From Bacteroidota bacterium (GTDB taxonomy: Bacteria > Bacteroidota > Ignavibacteria > Ignavibacteriales > Melioribacteraceae): DNA of 64,000 nt. The notes beneath the pieces are model-generated. The model made no database searches. It was not told where the DNA came from and saw only the letters and a list, made by a program, of their open reading frames with translations. The stretch is from the NCBI GenBank assembly GCA_023397505.1, contig JAEWUC010000007.1, positions 434,001-498,000 of the forward strand, given 5' to 3'. How positions within the stretch are numbered: the stretch's first letter is position 1; every line of letters starts with the position of its first letter. Below are positions 54,016 through 62,461 of this stretch, piece by piece. The position numbers and the translations under genes were made by a program.

Positions 54016-54061
54016 GCCGAAGTGGCGGAACCTGCCTACCGGCAGGCAGGTTGGTAGACGC
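54016..54061 (+). pseudogene. 5' fragment of tRNA-Leu interrupted by a 20-bp palindromic insert
   Basis: GCCGAAGTGGCGGAA (54016-54030) and TTGGTAGACGC (54051-54061) together equal the first 26 bases of the intact tRNA-Leu at 54308, from acceptor stem through D arm. Between them sits CCTGCCTACCGGCAGGCAGG, a palindromic element of the kind widely dispersed in Bacteroidota and candidate-phylum genomes. The anticodon and 3' parts are absent. Confidence 0.8.
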
Positions 54062-54069
54062 AAGAATAT

Positions 54070-54306
54070 ATGTATTATGTTTATGCAATAAAAAGTTATA
54101 CAAGAAATTACATTTACGTTGGAATGACAAATAACTTAGAGAGAAGATTACACGAGCACAATTCAGGTAAAAACAAAACAACGGAACCATATAGACCTTT
54201 TGAGTTGATTTATACAGAAGAGCATGAAACGAGAGTTGAAGCAAGAATTAGAGAGAAAAGATTAAAAAGCGGTTTTGGGAAAGAATTTTTAAAAAATTTA
54301 GTATAA
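54070..54306 (+). CDS. GIY-YIG endonuclease-domain protein inserted at tRNA-Leu
   Basis: 78 residues, a minimal UvrC/YhbQ-type GIY-YIG domain: YYVYAIKS (first Tyr motif, YVY in place of GIY), YIYVGMTNNLERRLHEHNSG (second motif YVG and the catalytic Arg), and a C-terminal block ETRVEARIREKRLKSG with the metal-binding Glu. It starts 8 bp after the broken tRNA fragment and its TAA ends one base before the intact tRNA. The gene plus a full tRNA 5' part thus forms a unit of about 272 bp inserted into tRNA-Leu that rebuilds the tRNA. Short GIY-YIG genes beside tRNAs are frequent in Bacteroidota. Homing-like activity is an inference. Confidence 0.85.
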   Translation: MYYVYAIKSYTRNYIYVGMTNNLERRLHEHNSGKNKTTEPYRPFELIYTEEHETRVEARIREKRLKSGFGKEFLKNLV

Positions 54307-54307
54307 T

Positions 54308-54393
54308 GCCGAAGTGGCGGAATTGGTAGACGCGCTGGACTCAAAATCCAGTTTGGCTTAAACCAAGTGCCGGTTCGAGTCCGGCCTTCGGTA
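54308..54393 (+). tRNA. tRNA-Leu (anticodon CAA)
   Basis: 86 nt with all arms: acceptor GCCGAAG/CTTCGGT (first pair G-T wobble), D arm with GGTAGACGC, anticodon stem CTGGA/TCCAG around loop CTCAAAA, giving anticodon CAA for codon UUG, a long variable arm (TTGGCTTAAACCAA) as in class II tRNAs, and T arm CCGG-TTCGAGT-CCGG. CCA is not encoded. Confidence 0.95.
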
Positions 54394-54553
54394 CTAAAAC
54401 AGATTCCATTAAGAATCTCTTTTTTTGCTACTTGAAGAGGTACTATTATTTGCAGACATGCTCATTTTCTTATTTTATATACACACAAATCCCATATAAA
54501 ATTGGGAAAAATCTCATAATCATTCACTTTACCTATCTACAAGGAGTAGTTTC

Positions 54554-55075
54554 ATGAAGAAGTTAGCAGCAGTACTATGTATTGTTTTATTTGCAACATC
54601 ATTTTCATTTGGTCAATATGCAGTTGGTAAAAATACTGCGGGAGCTTTTATAGGAGTTGGCGGGGGCGGTTTATCAGGATCTGGTGCAGTTCCGATTGGA
54701 ATAGAGTATAATTTTTTGAACTTTGAAAAAAATATTCAAGTTGGCGCATTTGCGGCTTATGCTTCAACTTCCGAAGATTTCTCTGTCGGTAAATGGAAAT
54801 ATACAAACATTATAGTTGCAGCTCAGGCTAATTACCATTTCATGCCGGGCGACAAAATAGATCCATTTGCAGGTATTGCATTAGGGTATGATATTGCATC
54901 GTCTTCTACAGAATATAATCCTGGTTACAGCAGTTGGAATGCTAGCGCATCGGCAGGCGGTTTTGTTTGGTCGGTACAAGCTGGTTGTAATTATTGGTTC
55001 ACACCAAAATTAGCCGCCCAAATCCGCGTAGGATATTTTCCATATGTTGCAGCCGGTGTAACTTTTGCAATGTAA
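54554..55075 (+). CDS. Small outer-membrane beta-barrel protein
   Basis: 173 residues. A signal peptide (KKLAAVLCIVLFATSFSFG|Q) precedes a Gly- and aromatic-rich alternating strand pattern of an eight-stranded barrel: TAGAFIGVGGGGLSG, PIGIEYNFL, IQVGAFAAY, NYHFMPGDKIDPFAGIALGY, LAAQIRVGYFPYVAAGVTFAM. The C-terminal Phe-Ala-Met ending is close to the usual aromatic terminal strand. It resembles OmpW/OmpX-like proteins of Bacteroidota. RBS AAGGAG lies upstream and a terminator downstream, so it is monocistronic. Confidence 0.75.
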   Translation: MKKLAAVLCIVLFATSFSFGQYAVGKNTAGAFIGVGGGGLSGSGAVPIGIEYNFLNFEKNIQVGAFAAYASTSEDFSVGKWKYTNIIVAAQANYHFMPGDKIDPFAGIALGYDIASSSTEYNPGYSSWNASASAGGFVWSVQAGCNYWFTPKLAAQIRVGYFPYVAAGVTFAM

Positions 55076-55097
55076 TTAAATTTATTTTTATTGAACA

Positions 55098-55135
55098 AAA
55101 GCTCGATTTCATTTTTGATTTCGAGCTTTTTTTAT
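55098..55135 (+). terminator. Terminator after the outer-membrane protein gene
   Basis: AAAGCTCGA (55098-55106) pairs with TCGAGCTTT (55121-55129) and is followed by TTTTTATAAT. Confidence 0.85.
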
Positions 55136-55193
55136 AATGTTTATCGGGCTAAAATGATTCTTTTTAGAATCTCTTTTTATACTAAAACATTAT

Positions 55194-55201
55194 TAATTTT
55201 G
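55194..55201 (+). promoter_or_regulatory. TAATTTTG promoter element before the HMA-CDF transporter
   Basis: TAATTTTG fits TAnnTTTG and lies 23 bp upstream of the ATG; no TTG is seen at the expected -33 position. Confidence 0.35.
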
Positions 55202-55224
55202 CATAAAATGATGAAAGTTTAGAC

Positions 55225-56016
55225 ATGTACAAAACCACATTTCAAATATCGAAAATGGATTGTCCTTCGGAAGAAAATTTAATCCGCATGAAATTAGATG
55301 GGATAGAAGGAATTATAAATTTAGATTTTGATATTCAGAAAAGAATACTGGTAGTTTATCACAAAGGACTAGTTGAAAAAATTAAAAACGCCATTGGTGA
55401 ATTAAAACTTGACGATAAAATATTATCAACTGAGAAGATGGATGATGAGCAACATTTTGAAAGTTCTAATCAACGTAAATTATTAATCTCTGTTTTAGTT
55501 ATAAATTTTGTTTTTTTCGTAATTGAAATAACAACTGGACTTCTTTCAAAATCTATGGGTCTTGTAGCAGACAGTCTTGATATGCTTGCCGATTCATTTG
55601 TATATGGTATTAGTTTATTAGCTGTCGGCCGATCTATCATAAGGAAAAAACGCATTGCAAATCTTGCAGGATATTTCCAAATAATACTTGCCGTAATTGG
55701 ATTTGCAGAAGTGCTTCGTAGATTTTTTGGTTTCGAAGATATGCCTGATTTTTCAACGATGATCATAGTTTCAATTTTTGCGCTGATTGCAAATAGTATC
55801 TGTTTGTATTTATTGCAAAAATCAAAAAGCAAGGAAGCACACATGCAGGCAAGCATGATATTCACTTCCAACGATGTTATTATAAATCTCGGCGTTATAA
55901 TCGCCGGAGTTATGGTTACTGTATTTAATTCAAATAAACCGGATTTAATTGTTGGTACAATAGTGTTTGTATTAGTAATTCAAGGTGCGATAAGAATATT
56001 AAAACTCGGCAAGTAG
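55225..56016 (+). CDS. HMA-CDF fusion cation efflux protein
   Basis: 263 residues. Residues 1-70 are a heavy-metal-associated (HMA) ferredoxin-like fold with one Cys (MDCPSEENLIRMKLDGIEGI) rather than the usual CxxC pair. After a short linker, about six membrane helices of the cation diffusion facilitator family follow. The first metal-site helix is seen as GLVADSLDMLADSF (Asp pair); the second appears as SNDVIINLGVIIAG, with Asn-Asp where many members have His-Asp. The cytoplasmic C-terminal domain of larger CDF proteins is absent. It probably exports Zn2+, Co2+ or Cd2+ to the periplasm, with the HMA domain sensing or delivering metal. Confidence 0.82.
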   Translation: MYKTTFQISKMDCPSEENLIRMKLDGIEGIINLDFDIQKRILVVYHKGLVEKIKNAIGELKLDDKILSTEKMDDEQHFESSNQRKLLISVLVINFVFFVIEITTGLLSKSMGLVADSLDMLADSFVYGISLLAVGRSIIRKKRIANLAGYFQIILAVIGFAEVLRRFFGFEDMPDFSTMIIVSIFALIANSICLYLLQKSKSKEAHMQASMIFTSNDVIINLGVIIAGVMVTVFNSNKPDLIVGTIVFVLVIQGAIRILKLGK

Positions 56017-56172
56017 TAAAGTCCAAATCACAAACTTTCATCTATGCATTATATTTTTATCAGATGTGAAGTCAGACATTTCAACAAACACTTTTAGACT
56101 AAATGAAATTAGTGTTTCAAATCTATATCTTTACATACAAATTTTACAAATATTGGTATAAACAGAAGAATT

Positions 56173-57843
56173 ATGGAAGAATCGAAAAACACAACGACGA
56201 AATCAAAGAATTTCATCTATGAAATTATTGAAGAAGATTTAAAAATTAACAAGTGGGAAGGCAGAACTATAACAACACGTTTTCCGCCGGAGCCAAACGG
56301 ATATTTACATATCGGGCATGCAAAATCAATCTGCCTTAATTATGGGATTGCCCGTGATTTTAACGGTAAATTTAACTTGCGGTTCGACGATACAAATCCC
56401 GAAAAAGAGGAACAGGAATATGTTGATTCAATAATTGAAGATGTAAAATGGCTTGGCGCGGATTTTAGGGATGAAGTTTTATATGCATCTGATTATTTCG
56501 GTCAAATGTATGAATGGGCAGTTGCATTAATAAAAAAGGGAAAAGCTTACGTTTGCGATTTGAACGGAGATGAAATTAGACAAAGTCGCGGCACGTTAAC
56601 AGAACCGGGTAAAGAAAGTCCATATAGAAATAGAACAGTTGAAGAAAACCTTGATCTTTTCGAAAGAATGAAGAATGGTGAGTTCGAGAATGGCGCAAAA
56701 ACTTTACGCGCCAAAATTGATATGGCTTCGCCGAATTTTAATATGCGCGACCCGATTATGTACCGAATAGTTCATGCGGAGCATCATAGACAGGGCAACA
56801 AATGGTGTATCTATCCCACTTATGATTGGGCACACGGCAATGAAGATTCTATAGAAAAAATTACTCATTCGATTTGCACATTGGAATTTGAGAATCATAG
56901 ACCGTTATATGATTGGTTTTTGGATTCTTTGGAAGTTTATCATCCTCAGCAGATTGAGTTTGCACGTTTAAATTTATCGTACACTGTTATGAGTAAAAGA
57001 AGATTGTTACAACTGGTTAAAGAAAATTTTGTTGACGGTTGGGATGACCCGAGGATGCCTACGATAAGCGGTTATAGAAGAAGGGGTTACACTTCCGAAT
57101 CTATAAGAAATTTTGCCGAAATAATCGGTGTGGCTAAACGCGATGCTTTAACGGATATATCGTTGCTTGAGTTTGCCATACGCGATGATTTGAACAAACA
57201 TGCTCAGCGCGCAATGACAGTGTTGAAACCTTTAAAAGTAGTAATTACAAATTATGAGGGTGAAGAAGAACTTGAAGCGGTGAACAATCCTGAGAACAGG
57301 GAAGCGGGGACAAGGAAAATTAAGTTTACAAAAGAAATATTTATTGAACAGACCGACTTTATGGAAAATCCTCCCAAAGGATTTCATAGATTAATACCTG
57401 GGGGCGAAGTACGCTTGCGTTATGCATACATAATTAAATGTGAAGAGGTGATTAAAAACGAAAACGGTGAAGTAGTAGAATTACGATGCTCTTATGATCC
57501 TGAAACAAGAAGCGGCACCGGAACAAGCACAAAGAAAGTTAAAGGAACTATACATTGGGTTTCGGCAAAATATGCTTTTGAAGCTGAAGTTCGTTTATAC
57601 GACAGACTTTTTACAGTTGAAAATCCGAACGGAGATGATTGGCTAGATAAAATTAATCCGAATTCATTGGAAATACTACATAATGCTTTGATAGAACCAA
57701 CTCTTAAAAACTCTAAACCGGGTGATAAATTTCAGTTTGAACGCCATGGTTATTTTTGCGTTGATACAAAATACACAACACAAGAAAAATTAGTTTTCAA
57801 CCGCACAGTTACTTTAAAAGACAGCTGGAGTAAATCCAAATAA
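56173..57843 (+). CDS. glnS: Glutaminyl-tRNA synthetase
   Basis: 556 residues, class Ic synthetase. The catalytic half has RFPPEPNGYLHIGHAKSICLNY (HIGH motif as HIGH), FDDTNPEKEEQEYVDSI, and CTLEFENHRPLYDW; the KMSKS counterpart is VMSKRRL. The C-terminal half folds into the two beta-barrels that read the anticodon, with VRLRYAYIIKCEEVIK and ERHGYFCVDTKYT near the end. Presence of GlnRS implies direct charging of tRNA-Gln rather than the amidotransferase route. The gene stands alone between a metal transporter and a convergent SRPBCC gene. Confidence 0.95.
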   Translation: MEESKNTTTKSKNFIYEIIEEDLKINKWEGRTITTRFPPEPNGYLHIGHAKSICLNYGIARDFNGKFNLRFDDTNPEKEEQEYVDSIIEDVKWLGADFRDEVLYASDYFGQMYEWAVALIKKGKAYVCDLNGDEIRQSRGTLTEPGKESPYRNRTVEENLDLFERMKNGEFENGAKTLRAKIDMASPNFNMRDPIMYRIVHAEHHRQGNKWCIYPTYDWAHGNEDSIEKITHSICTLEFENHRPLYDWFLDSLEVYHPQQIEFARLNLSYTVMSKRRLLQLVKENFVDGWDDPRMPTISGYRRRGYTSESIRNFAEIIGVAKRDALTDISLLEFAIRDDLNKHAQRAMTVLKPLKVVITNYEGEEELEAVNNPENREAGTRKIKFTKEIFIEQTDFMENPPKGFHRLIPGGEVRLRYAYIIKCEEVIKNENGEVVELRCSYDPETRSGTGTSTKKVKGTIHWVSAKYAFEAEVRLYDRLFTVENPNGDDWLDKINPNSLEILHNALIEPTLKNSKPGDKFQFERHGYFCVDTKYTTQEKLVFNRTVTLKDSWSKSK

Positions 57844-57850
57844 AAAATTC

Positions 57851-57883
57851 ACCGGGATGATTCTAATATCATTCCGGTTTTTT
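57851..57883 (+). terminator. Terminator after glnS
   Basis: ACCGGGATGAT (57851-57861) and ATCATTCCGGT (57868-57878) form an 11-bp stem with one wobble, followed by TTTTTATT. It overlaps the stop codon of the convergent minus-strand gene. Confidence 0.75.
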
Positions 57884-58342
57884 ATTGCTAAAAAGCTCGT
57901 CAAGTACTTTTTCCCGATGCGCAAAAATCTCTTTGACTTTTTTACCCACAAATAATTTATTAACTATCCTGCCGAGAATACCGAAAGGTAAAGCGTAATT
58001 AACAATATCTTCCATAATTAATTTACCATCCCGCTCCTCAAACCGATGAAAGTGATGCCAAAACTTATATGGGCCGAAACGCTGTTCATCAACAAAATAT
58101 TTATTCTCTTTAACGTGGGTAATTTCTGTTACCCATCTCATTGGAATTTTAAGAATGGGTTTTATAATATATTGAATTATCATCCCCGCAAACATTTTTT
58201 CATTATTGAATTCAGAAATGATTTTAAAACCCATATAGGGTGGAGTTATTTTAATTAAATTATGCGGCGATGAAAAGAAATCCCATGCATCTTTAAGAGA
58301 AAGATTAATTTCCTGAGAATATTTAAGAGTATATACTTTCAA
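57869..58342 (-). CDS. SRPBCC (START-like) ligand-binding protein
   Basis: 157 residues. The pattern LKYSQEINLSLKDAWDFFSSPHNLIKITPPYMGF is the entry strand and first helices of the polyketide-cyclase/SRPBCC fold; WVTEITHVKENKYFVDEQRFGPYKFWHHFHRFEERDGKLIMEDIVNYALPFG supplies the central strands, and the last helix is KVKEIFAHREKVLDELF. Single-domain members of this type in bacteria bind hydrophobic ligands or act with cell-division and epimerase genes. Monocistronic, convergent with glnS and separated from gltX by a terminator. Ligand unknown. Confidence 0.82.
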   Translation of the reverse strand: MKVYTLKYSQEINLSLKDAWDFFSSPHNLIKITPPYMGFKIISEFNNEKMFAGMIIQYIIKPILKIPMRWVTEITHVKENKYFVDEQRFGPYKFWHHFHRFEERDGKLIMEDIVNYALPFGILGRIVNKLFVGKKVKEIFAHREKVLDELFSNKKPE

Positions 58343-58347
58343 AACAA

Positions 58348-58379
58348 AACCCCTTTTGGCTTCTAAACCATAAGGGGTT
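58348..58379 (-). terminator. Terminator after gltX
   Basis: On the minus strand AACCCCTT and AAGGGGTT arms (58379-58372, 58355-58348) pair and are followed by TTGTTTTG. It lies between gltX and the SRPBCC gene. Confidence 0.65.
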
Positions 58380-58413
58380 GCTTAAAAGTTCCTAATAGTA
58401 AATCGATGTAAAT

Positions 58414-59865
58414 TTATTTAATGCGTTCTATTGCAGCGTTAATCCTTTTAATAACTTCATCTTTGCCGAGTATAAAAAGCAGGTCAAACATGCCTGGTCC
58501 CGTACTTTGCCCGGAGACAGCCAACCTTAACGGATGAATCAATTTACCGTTCCCGACATTTAATTCCTCGGCAACTTTTCCGAGTGCATGTTCAAAATCC
58601 TCTTTGGATGGATTTTCCAACTTCGAAAATTCTTCGCAAAGCTTTCTCATTTGATCCGGTGTTTCTGTTTTCCAATTTTTCTCAACGGATTTTTGTTCGT
58701 ATTCTTCCGGTTGCTTATAAAAATATGTACATGTTGTTATAAATTCTTTTACAAAGCTTACTCGTTCTTTCATGGAAGAGATTATTTGTAAAAGATAGTC
58801 ATCTGTTAATTGCAGATAGCTGAATTCAGACTGCAGAATTTCTTCTTTCAAAAGAGGAAGAATCTGTTCATTTGTTAATTTGCGTAAGTGTTCGGCATTA
58901 AGCCAGTTCAATTTCTGAAGATCAAAAACGGCACCGGATTTATTAACTCTTTCTAAAGAAAAATTTTTGATCAATCCGTCCATGTAGTAAAATTCTTGAT
59001 CGTCACCGGCATTCCATCCAAGAAGCGCAACAAAATTTACCAAAGCATCTTTTAGAAATCCTTTATCTCGATAGTCTTCGACGGCTACATCACCCTGGCG
59101 TTTGCTTAATTTGGATTTATCGGGATTTAACAATAGCGGCAAATGCGCAAACTGCGGGCGTTGCCAACCGAAAGCATCGTATAATAAAACATGTTTCGGA
59201 GTTGATGAAAGCCATTCTTCACCCCTAATTACATGACTTATTTTCATTAAATGATCATCTACAACATTTGCAAGATGATAAGTAGGATAACCGTCGCTTT
59301 TAATTAAAACTTGGTCGTCAACATTGTTGCTGTCGAATTCAACAACATCACGCACAATATCATTAAAAATAATTTTTTGATTTGGCTGTACGTTTAGTCT
59401 TACAACATAAGGGATCCCGCTTTGTAGTTTTTCTTCTATTTCTGTTTTCGTTAAAGACAAACAATGCTTATCGTATTTTGCTTGGGGGAGTTTCTGCTTC
59501 TCTTGTTCTTCTCGTAAAGTCTTAAGTCTTTCGGGAGTGCAAAAACAATAATATGCATTTCCTTTCTCAATCAATTCTTTGGCATATTTCATATAAATAT
59601 CAAGCCGCTGCGACTGCATATAAGGACCGTAATTTCCACCGGCGTCGGGACCTTCGTCATATTCAAGTCCCGCCCATTTTAAAGAAGATATTAATTTTTC
59701 GACCGCGCCCTCAACATACCTGTTCCTGTCGGTGTCCTCAATTCTTAAAACAAATTTCCCATTGTATCTTTTTGCGAAAAGGTAATTATATAATGCAGTT
59801 CTTAAGCCGCCTACGTGCAAATAGCCTGTTGGTGAAGGTGCAAAGCGTACTCTTATATTTTCCAT
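58414..59865 (-). CDS. gltX: Glutamyl-tRNA synthetase
   Basis: 483 residues from ATG 59865 (CCGGAG upstream; a TTG one codon earlier is unlikely). Class Ic synthetase: RFAPSPTGYLHVGGLRTAL contains the HIGH-type motif, IEDTDRNRYVEGAV follows, a Cys-containing zinc-like insert YYCFCTPERL is present, and KLSKRQGDVAVEDY is the KMSKS loop. The C-terminal helical anticodon-binding domain ends HPLRLAVSGQSTGPGMFDLLFILG. Charges tRNA-Glu, feeding translation and tetrapyrrole synthesis. A TATATTTG element lies at 59897-59904. Confidence 0.95.
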   Translation of the reverse strand: MENIRVRFAPSPTGYLHVGGLRTALYNYLFAKRYNGKFVLRIEDTDRNRYVEGAVEKLISSLKWAGLEYDEGPDAGGNYGPYMQSQRLDIYMKYAKELIEKGNAYYCFCTPERLKTLREEQEKQKLPQAKYDKHCLSLTKTEIEEKLQSGIPYVVRLNVQPNQKIIFNDIVRDVVEFDSNNVDDQVLIKSDGYPTYHLANVVDDHLMKISHVIRGEEWLSSTPKHVLLYDAFGWQRPQFAHLPLLLNPDKSKLSKRQGDVAVEDYRDKGFLKDALVNFVALLGWNAGDDQEFYYMDGLIKNFSLERVNKSGAVFDLQKLNWLNAEHLRKLTNEQILPLLKEEILQSEFSYLQLTDDYLLQIISSMKERVSFVKEFITTCTYFYKQPEEYEQKSVEKNWKTETPDQMRKLCEEFSKLENPSKEDFEHALGKVAEELNVGNGKLIHPLRLAVSGQSTGPGMFDLLFILGKDEVIKRINAAIERIK

Positions 59866-59896
59866 CAATTCTCCGGAATTATCGTTTTTTTTATTA

Positions 59897-59904
59897 CAAA
59901 TATA
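59897..59904 (-). promoter_or_regulatory. TATATTTG promoter element of gltX
   Basis: CAAATATA on the plus strand reads TATATTTG on the minus strand, 31 bp upstream of the gltX ATG. Confidence 0.4.
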
Positions 59905-59978
59905 GGAAAGTTGAACGTGTTTATTATAGAATGAAATACAATAGAAAGGTTAGTTGTTAACAAATACAAGAATGAAGA

Positions 59979-60001
59979 AAACCCCTCGCGAAGAGGGGTT
60001 T
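59979..60001 (-). terminator. Terminator after the triple-receiver gene
   Basis: AAACCCCTC (59979-59987) and GAGGGGTTT (59993-60001) form a perfect 9-bp stem around GCGAA; on the minus strand it follows the stop codon at 60007 and leads into TTTCTTC. Confidence 0.75.
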
Positions 60002-60006
60002 ATATT

Positions 60007-62361
60007 TTATGCGTTTGTGTAGTATTTAACTTTATCGATAAATTCTTTGCTGTCAATCGGTTTAGGGATATAATCCGTTGCACCGGCTTCAAGACATTTT
60101 TCGCGGTCACCCTTCATGGCAAAAGCTGTGAGTGCAATTATCGGAGTGCTTTTATATTCCGGCATTTGGCGGATTTTTTCAGTGGCTTCGAATCCGTTCA
60201 TAATCGGCATTTGCATATCCATTAGAATCAAATCGAACTTTTCTTTCTGTGCGAACTTATATGCTTCTTCGCCGTTTTCAACAACTACGATTTCTTCGAA
60301 GTTATTTTTCTTTAGTAATCGTGTTACAATAATTTGCGAGTGCTTATAATCCTCAGCGAGTAAAATCTTAATTCCACCTTTTTTAGAAATTACTTCTTCT
60401 TGAGGCGGCGGAACTTCATAGCGGTTTATCATCGCGCTGATTGTGTCGGAAAGATCTTCAATATTTGTAGCGCGTTTATCCAATAACTCTTCGAACAAAC
60501 CTTCTATTTTATATAAGTCGTCTTTGTAATTTTCCTTGCCTGTGTAAATAATAATCGGAAGATGTGCGAAACGCTTTTCGGATTTAATCAATTTGATCAA
60601 TTCAAAACCGTTGGGAGTAGGCATGTCCAAGTCAACTATAGCAAGGTCGATTGATTTATCGCGGATATTATCCATTACATTTGCGGAGATATTTTCGGCT
60701 ATGGCGTTAAATCCGGCGCTTTCAATTGCTTGTTTGACCAAGTTTAAAGTAGGAAAATCGTCGTCAACGCAAAGTACGTTTGAATCTTTCCGAAGTTTGT
60801 AACTTGTAAGAACTTCAACCAAATAATTATAGTTGATTGGTTTAATAAAATATTCAACAGCGCCCATCATAAAAGCTTTTTGCTGTTCGGGTTCGATTGA
60901 ACATACAATCACGGGAACATTCTTAGTATTCTGATGATCATGAATTTTTTTAAGAAGTTCGAGTCCGTTTGTATTTGGAAGTTCAATATCAAGAATAACT
61001 GCGAGTACCGGTTCTTTATCAATAAAACTCAATGCCTGCTGTTCAGTGCTGACAATTGTAGGATCATATCCCCATTTGTTGAGATAATTACTCAATAATT
61101 TTGAAGTGGCGTAATCGTCTTCGATAACCAAAACTTTATTTTTTGTTGTTGGTTTTGGTAATTGCGAAAGCGTTGATTCTAAACTTGGCATCACTTCTCC
61201 GTTAAATGTGAAAGTAAATGTATTGCCTTTTCCGTTTTCACTCATGGCAGAAATATCTCCGCCCAGAAAATTTGCATATTTTTTTACTAAAGTTAGACTT
61301 AACCCTGTAACGCTTGAATTCTTAAATTCATTATGTTTTGAAACCGCGAACGGCTCAAAAAAATTATTAACAATGTTTTGATCTAAACTTCTGCCGTTAT
61401 CTTCAATTATAATGCGTATAGTGTTTTTAGATAAAATATTTGCTTTAACCGAAATTTCTCCAAGTTCAGTTAAAGTGGAAGAAACATAAAGCAGATTAAT
61501 AAGTATGTATCTTAATTTCTGCTCATCCAGATTAATCGGTTTGTTCAAACCGTTGTCAACTTCGAAAATGAATTTCACCTTTTGATTATTGATCTTTGTC
61601 TTAAACAGATTTATCGTTTCCTCAATCAAATTTGCCAATACTATTTTTTTCTGATTTTTAGTCAGATTTTTTGATTCAACTTTTGCAAGTTCCGTTAAGT
61701 CGTTAATGTTCAATAAAATATTCTGCGCATTTTTCTTAGCGCTTGAAGAATATTCAAAATTTGGAGTTGATTGATTTTCTTCAGCCAACAACGATACATA
61801 TCCAATAATCGAATTGGCGATTGATCTTAATTCATACGAAGTATCTGCAACAATTTTCGAAAAAGATGCTGATGCAGCGGGCATTTCGTTGCCCCGGTTC
61901 TGAAACCAAATCAATACGTAAGGATAAATTAATCTAAGAACATTATCGATAAAATCTTTATCGGTTTTAGTGAAAGAATTCTTTTTTGCAAATTTTACAA
62001 TCAGTTTGATTGTAGGCGATACTATTATCAATGCACAAGTTTCAAATATCATAAACTCGGAAATCTGAATCTGGCAATTTGCATCGTAATAAAAAGCAAA
62101 ATTTGTCGTTTCCGAAAATAACGGGCATTGGCTGCAGAGAACAGAATTGCCTTTTATTAAATTCTTTTTTGCGTTTAATGTTTTACCAAGGACAGTTAGT
62201 GTATTATCGTTGTTAAGAGAGAAAACAACAGCGGCATCTAATTGCAAAAAACTAGAAAGGAAATTGCAAACTTCATCAGGAAAATCATCGTTTCCTCTTT
62301 TAGAAAATTCGAAGAGTTCATTTAGTTTGGAAACTAATTCATTCTGAACACCAGTGAGCAT
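60007..62361 (-). CDS. GAF / pseudo-histidine-kinase with three receiver domains
   Basis: 784 residues from ATG 62361 (GGAAG upstream); a TTG five codons earlier is possible. Residues ~10-150 resemble a GAF domain with a CSQC pair (Cys76, Cys79) and Cys96. The dimerisation helix reads DTSYELRSIANSIIGYVSLL: the expected phospho-acceptor His is Tyr176. The N-box (LINLLYVSS) lacks the second Asn while the G1 box EDNGRS is partly kept. Three receivers follow: VLVIEDDYA...VILDIEL, VLCVDDDFP...AIVDLDM and ILLAEDYKH...ILMDMQM, all with phospho-acceptor Asp; the first and third keep the Lys of IKP/PKP. It is likely a phosphorelay hub fed by another kinase, since it cannot autophosphorylate at His. 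Confidence 0.85.
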   Translation of the reverse strand: MLTGVQNELVSKLNELFEFSKRGNDDFPDEVCNFLSSFLQLDAAVVFSLNNDNTLTVLGKTLNAKKNLIKGNSVLCSQCPLFSETTNFAFYYDANCQIQISEFMIFETCALIIVSPTIKLIVKFAKKNSFTKTDKDFIDNVLRLIYPYVLIWFQNRGNEMPAASASFSKIVADTSYELRSIANSIIGYVSLLAEENQSTPNFEYSSSAKKNAQNILLNINDLTELAKVESKNLTKNQKKIVLANLIEETINLFKTKINNQKVKFIFEVDNGLNKPINLDEQKLRYILINLLYVSSTLTELGEISVKANILSKNTIRIIIEDNGRSLDQNIVNNFFEPFAVSKHNEFKNSSVTGLSLTLVKKYANFLGGDISAMSENGKGNTFTFTFNGEVMPSLESTLSQLPKPTTKNKVLVIEDDYATSKLLSNYLNKWGYDPTIVSTEQQALSFIDKEPVLAVILDIELPNTNGLELLKKIHDHQNTKNVPVIVCSIEPEQQKAFMMGAVEYFIKPINYNYLVEVLTSYKLRKDSNVLCVDDDFPTLNLVKQAIESAGFNAIAENISANVMDNIRDKSIDLAIVDLDMPTPNGFELIKLIKSEKRFAHLPIIIYTGKENYKDDLYKIEGLFEELLDKRATNIEDLSDTISAMINRYEVPPPQEEVISKKGGIKILLAEDYKHSQIIVTRLLKKNNFEEIVVVENGEEAYKFAQKEKFDLILMDMQMPIMNGFEATEKIRQMPEYKSTPIIALTAFAMKGDREKCLEAGATDYIPKPIDSKEFIDKVKYYTNA

Positions 62362-62427
62362 ATAGTACTTCCACAAAAAGTGATTTTAACGTGGAAAAGA
62401 TAAACAATAATAGAAATAGTTGAAACA

Positions 62428-62451
62428 AGCAGGGTACAAAATTACCCTGCT
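62428..62451 (-). terminator. Terminator after the dipeptidyl peptidase gene
   Basis: AGCAGGGTA (62428-62436) and TACCCTGCT (62443-62451) pair perfectly; on the minus strand the stem is followed by TGTTTC, so the T run is weak. Confidence 0.6.
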
Positions 62452-62461
62452 GTCTCAAATG

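Noticed and set aside
53798..54244. Minus-strand ORF of 148 codons across the tRNA fragment and GIY-YIG gene
   Set aside because: It reads antisense through a convincing GIY-YIG gene, the tRNA fragment and the palindromic insert; its LPAGRQV peptide is just the palindrome translated.
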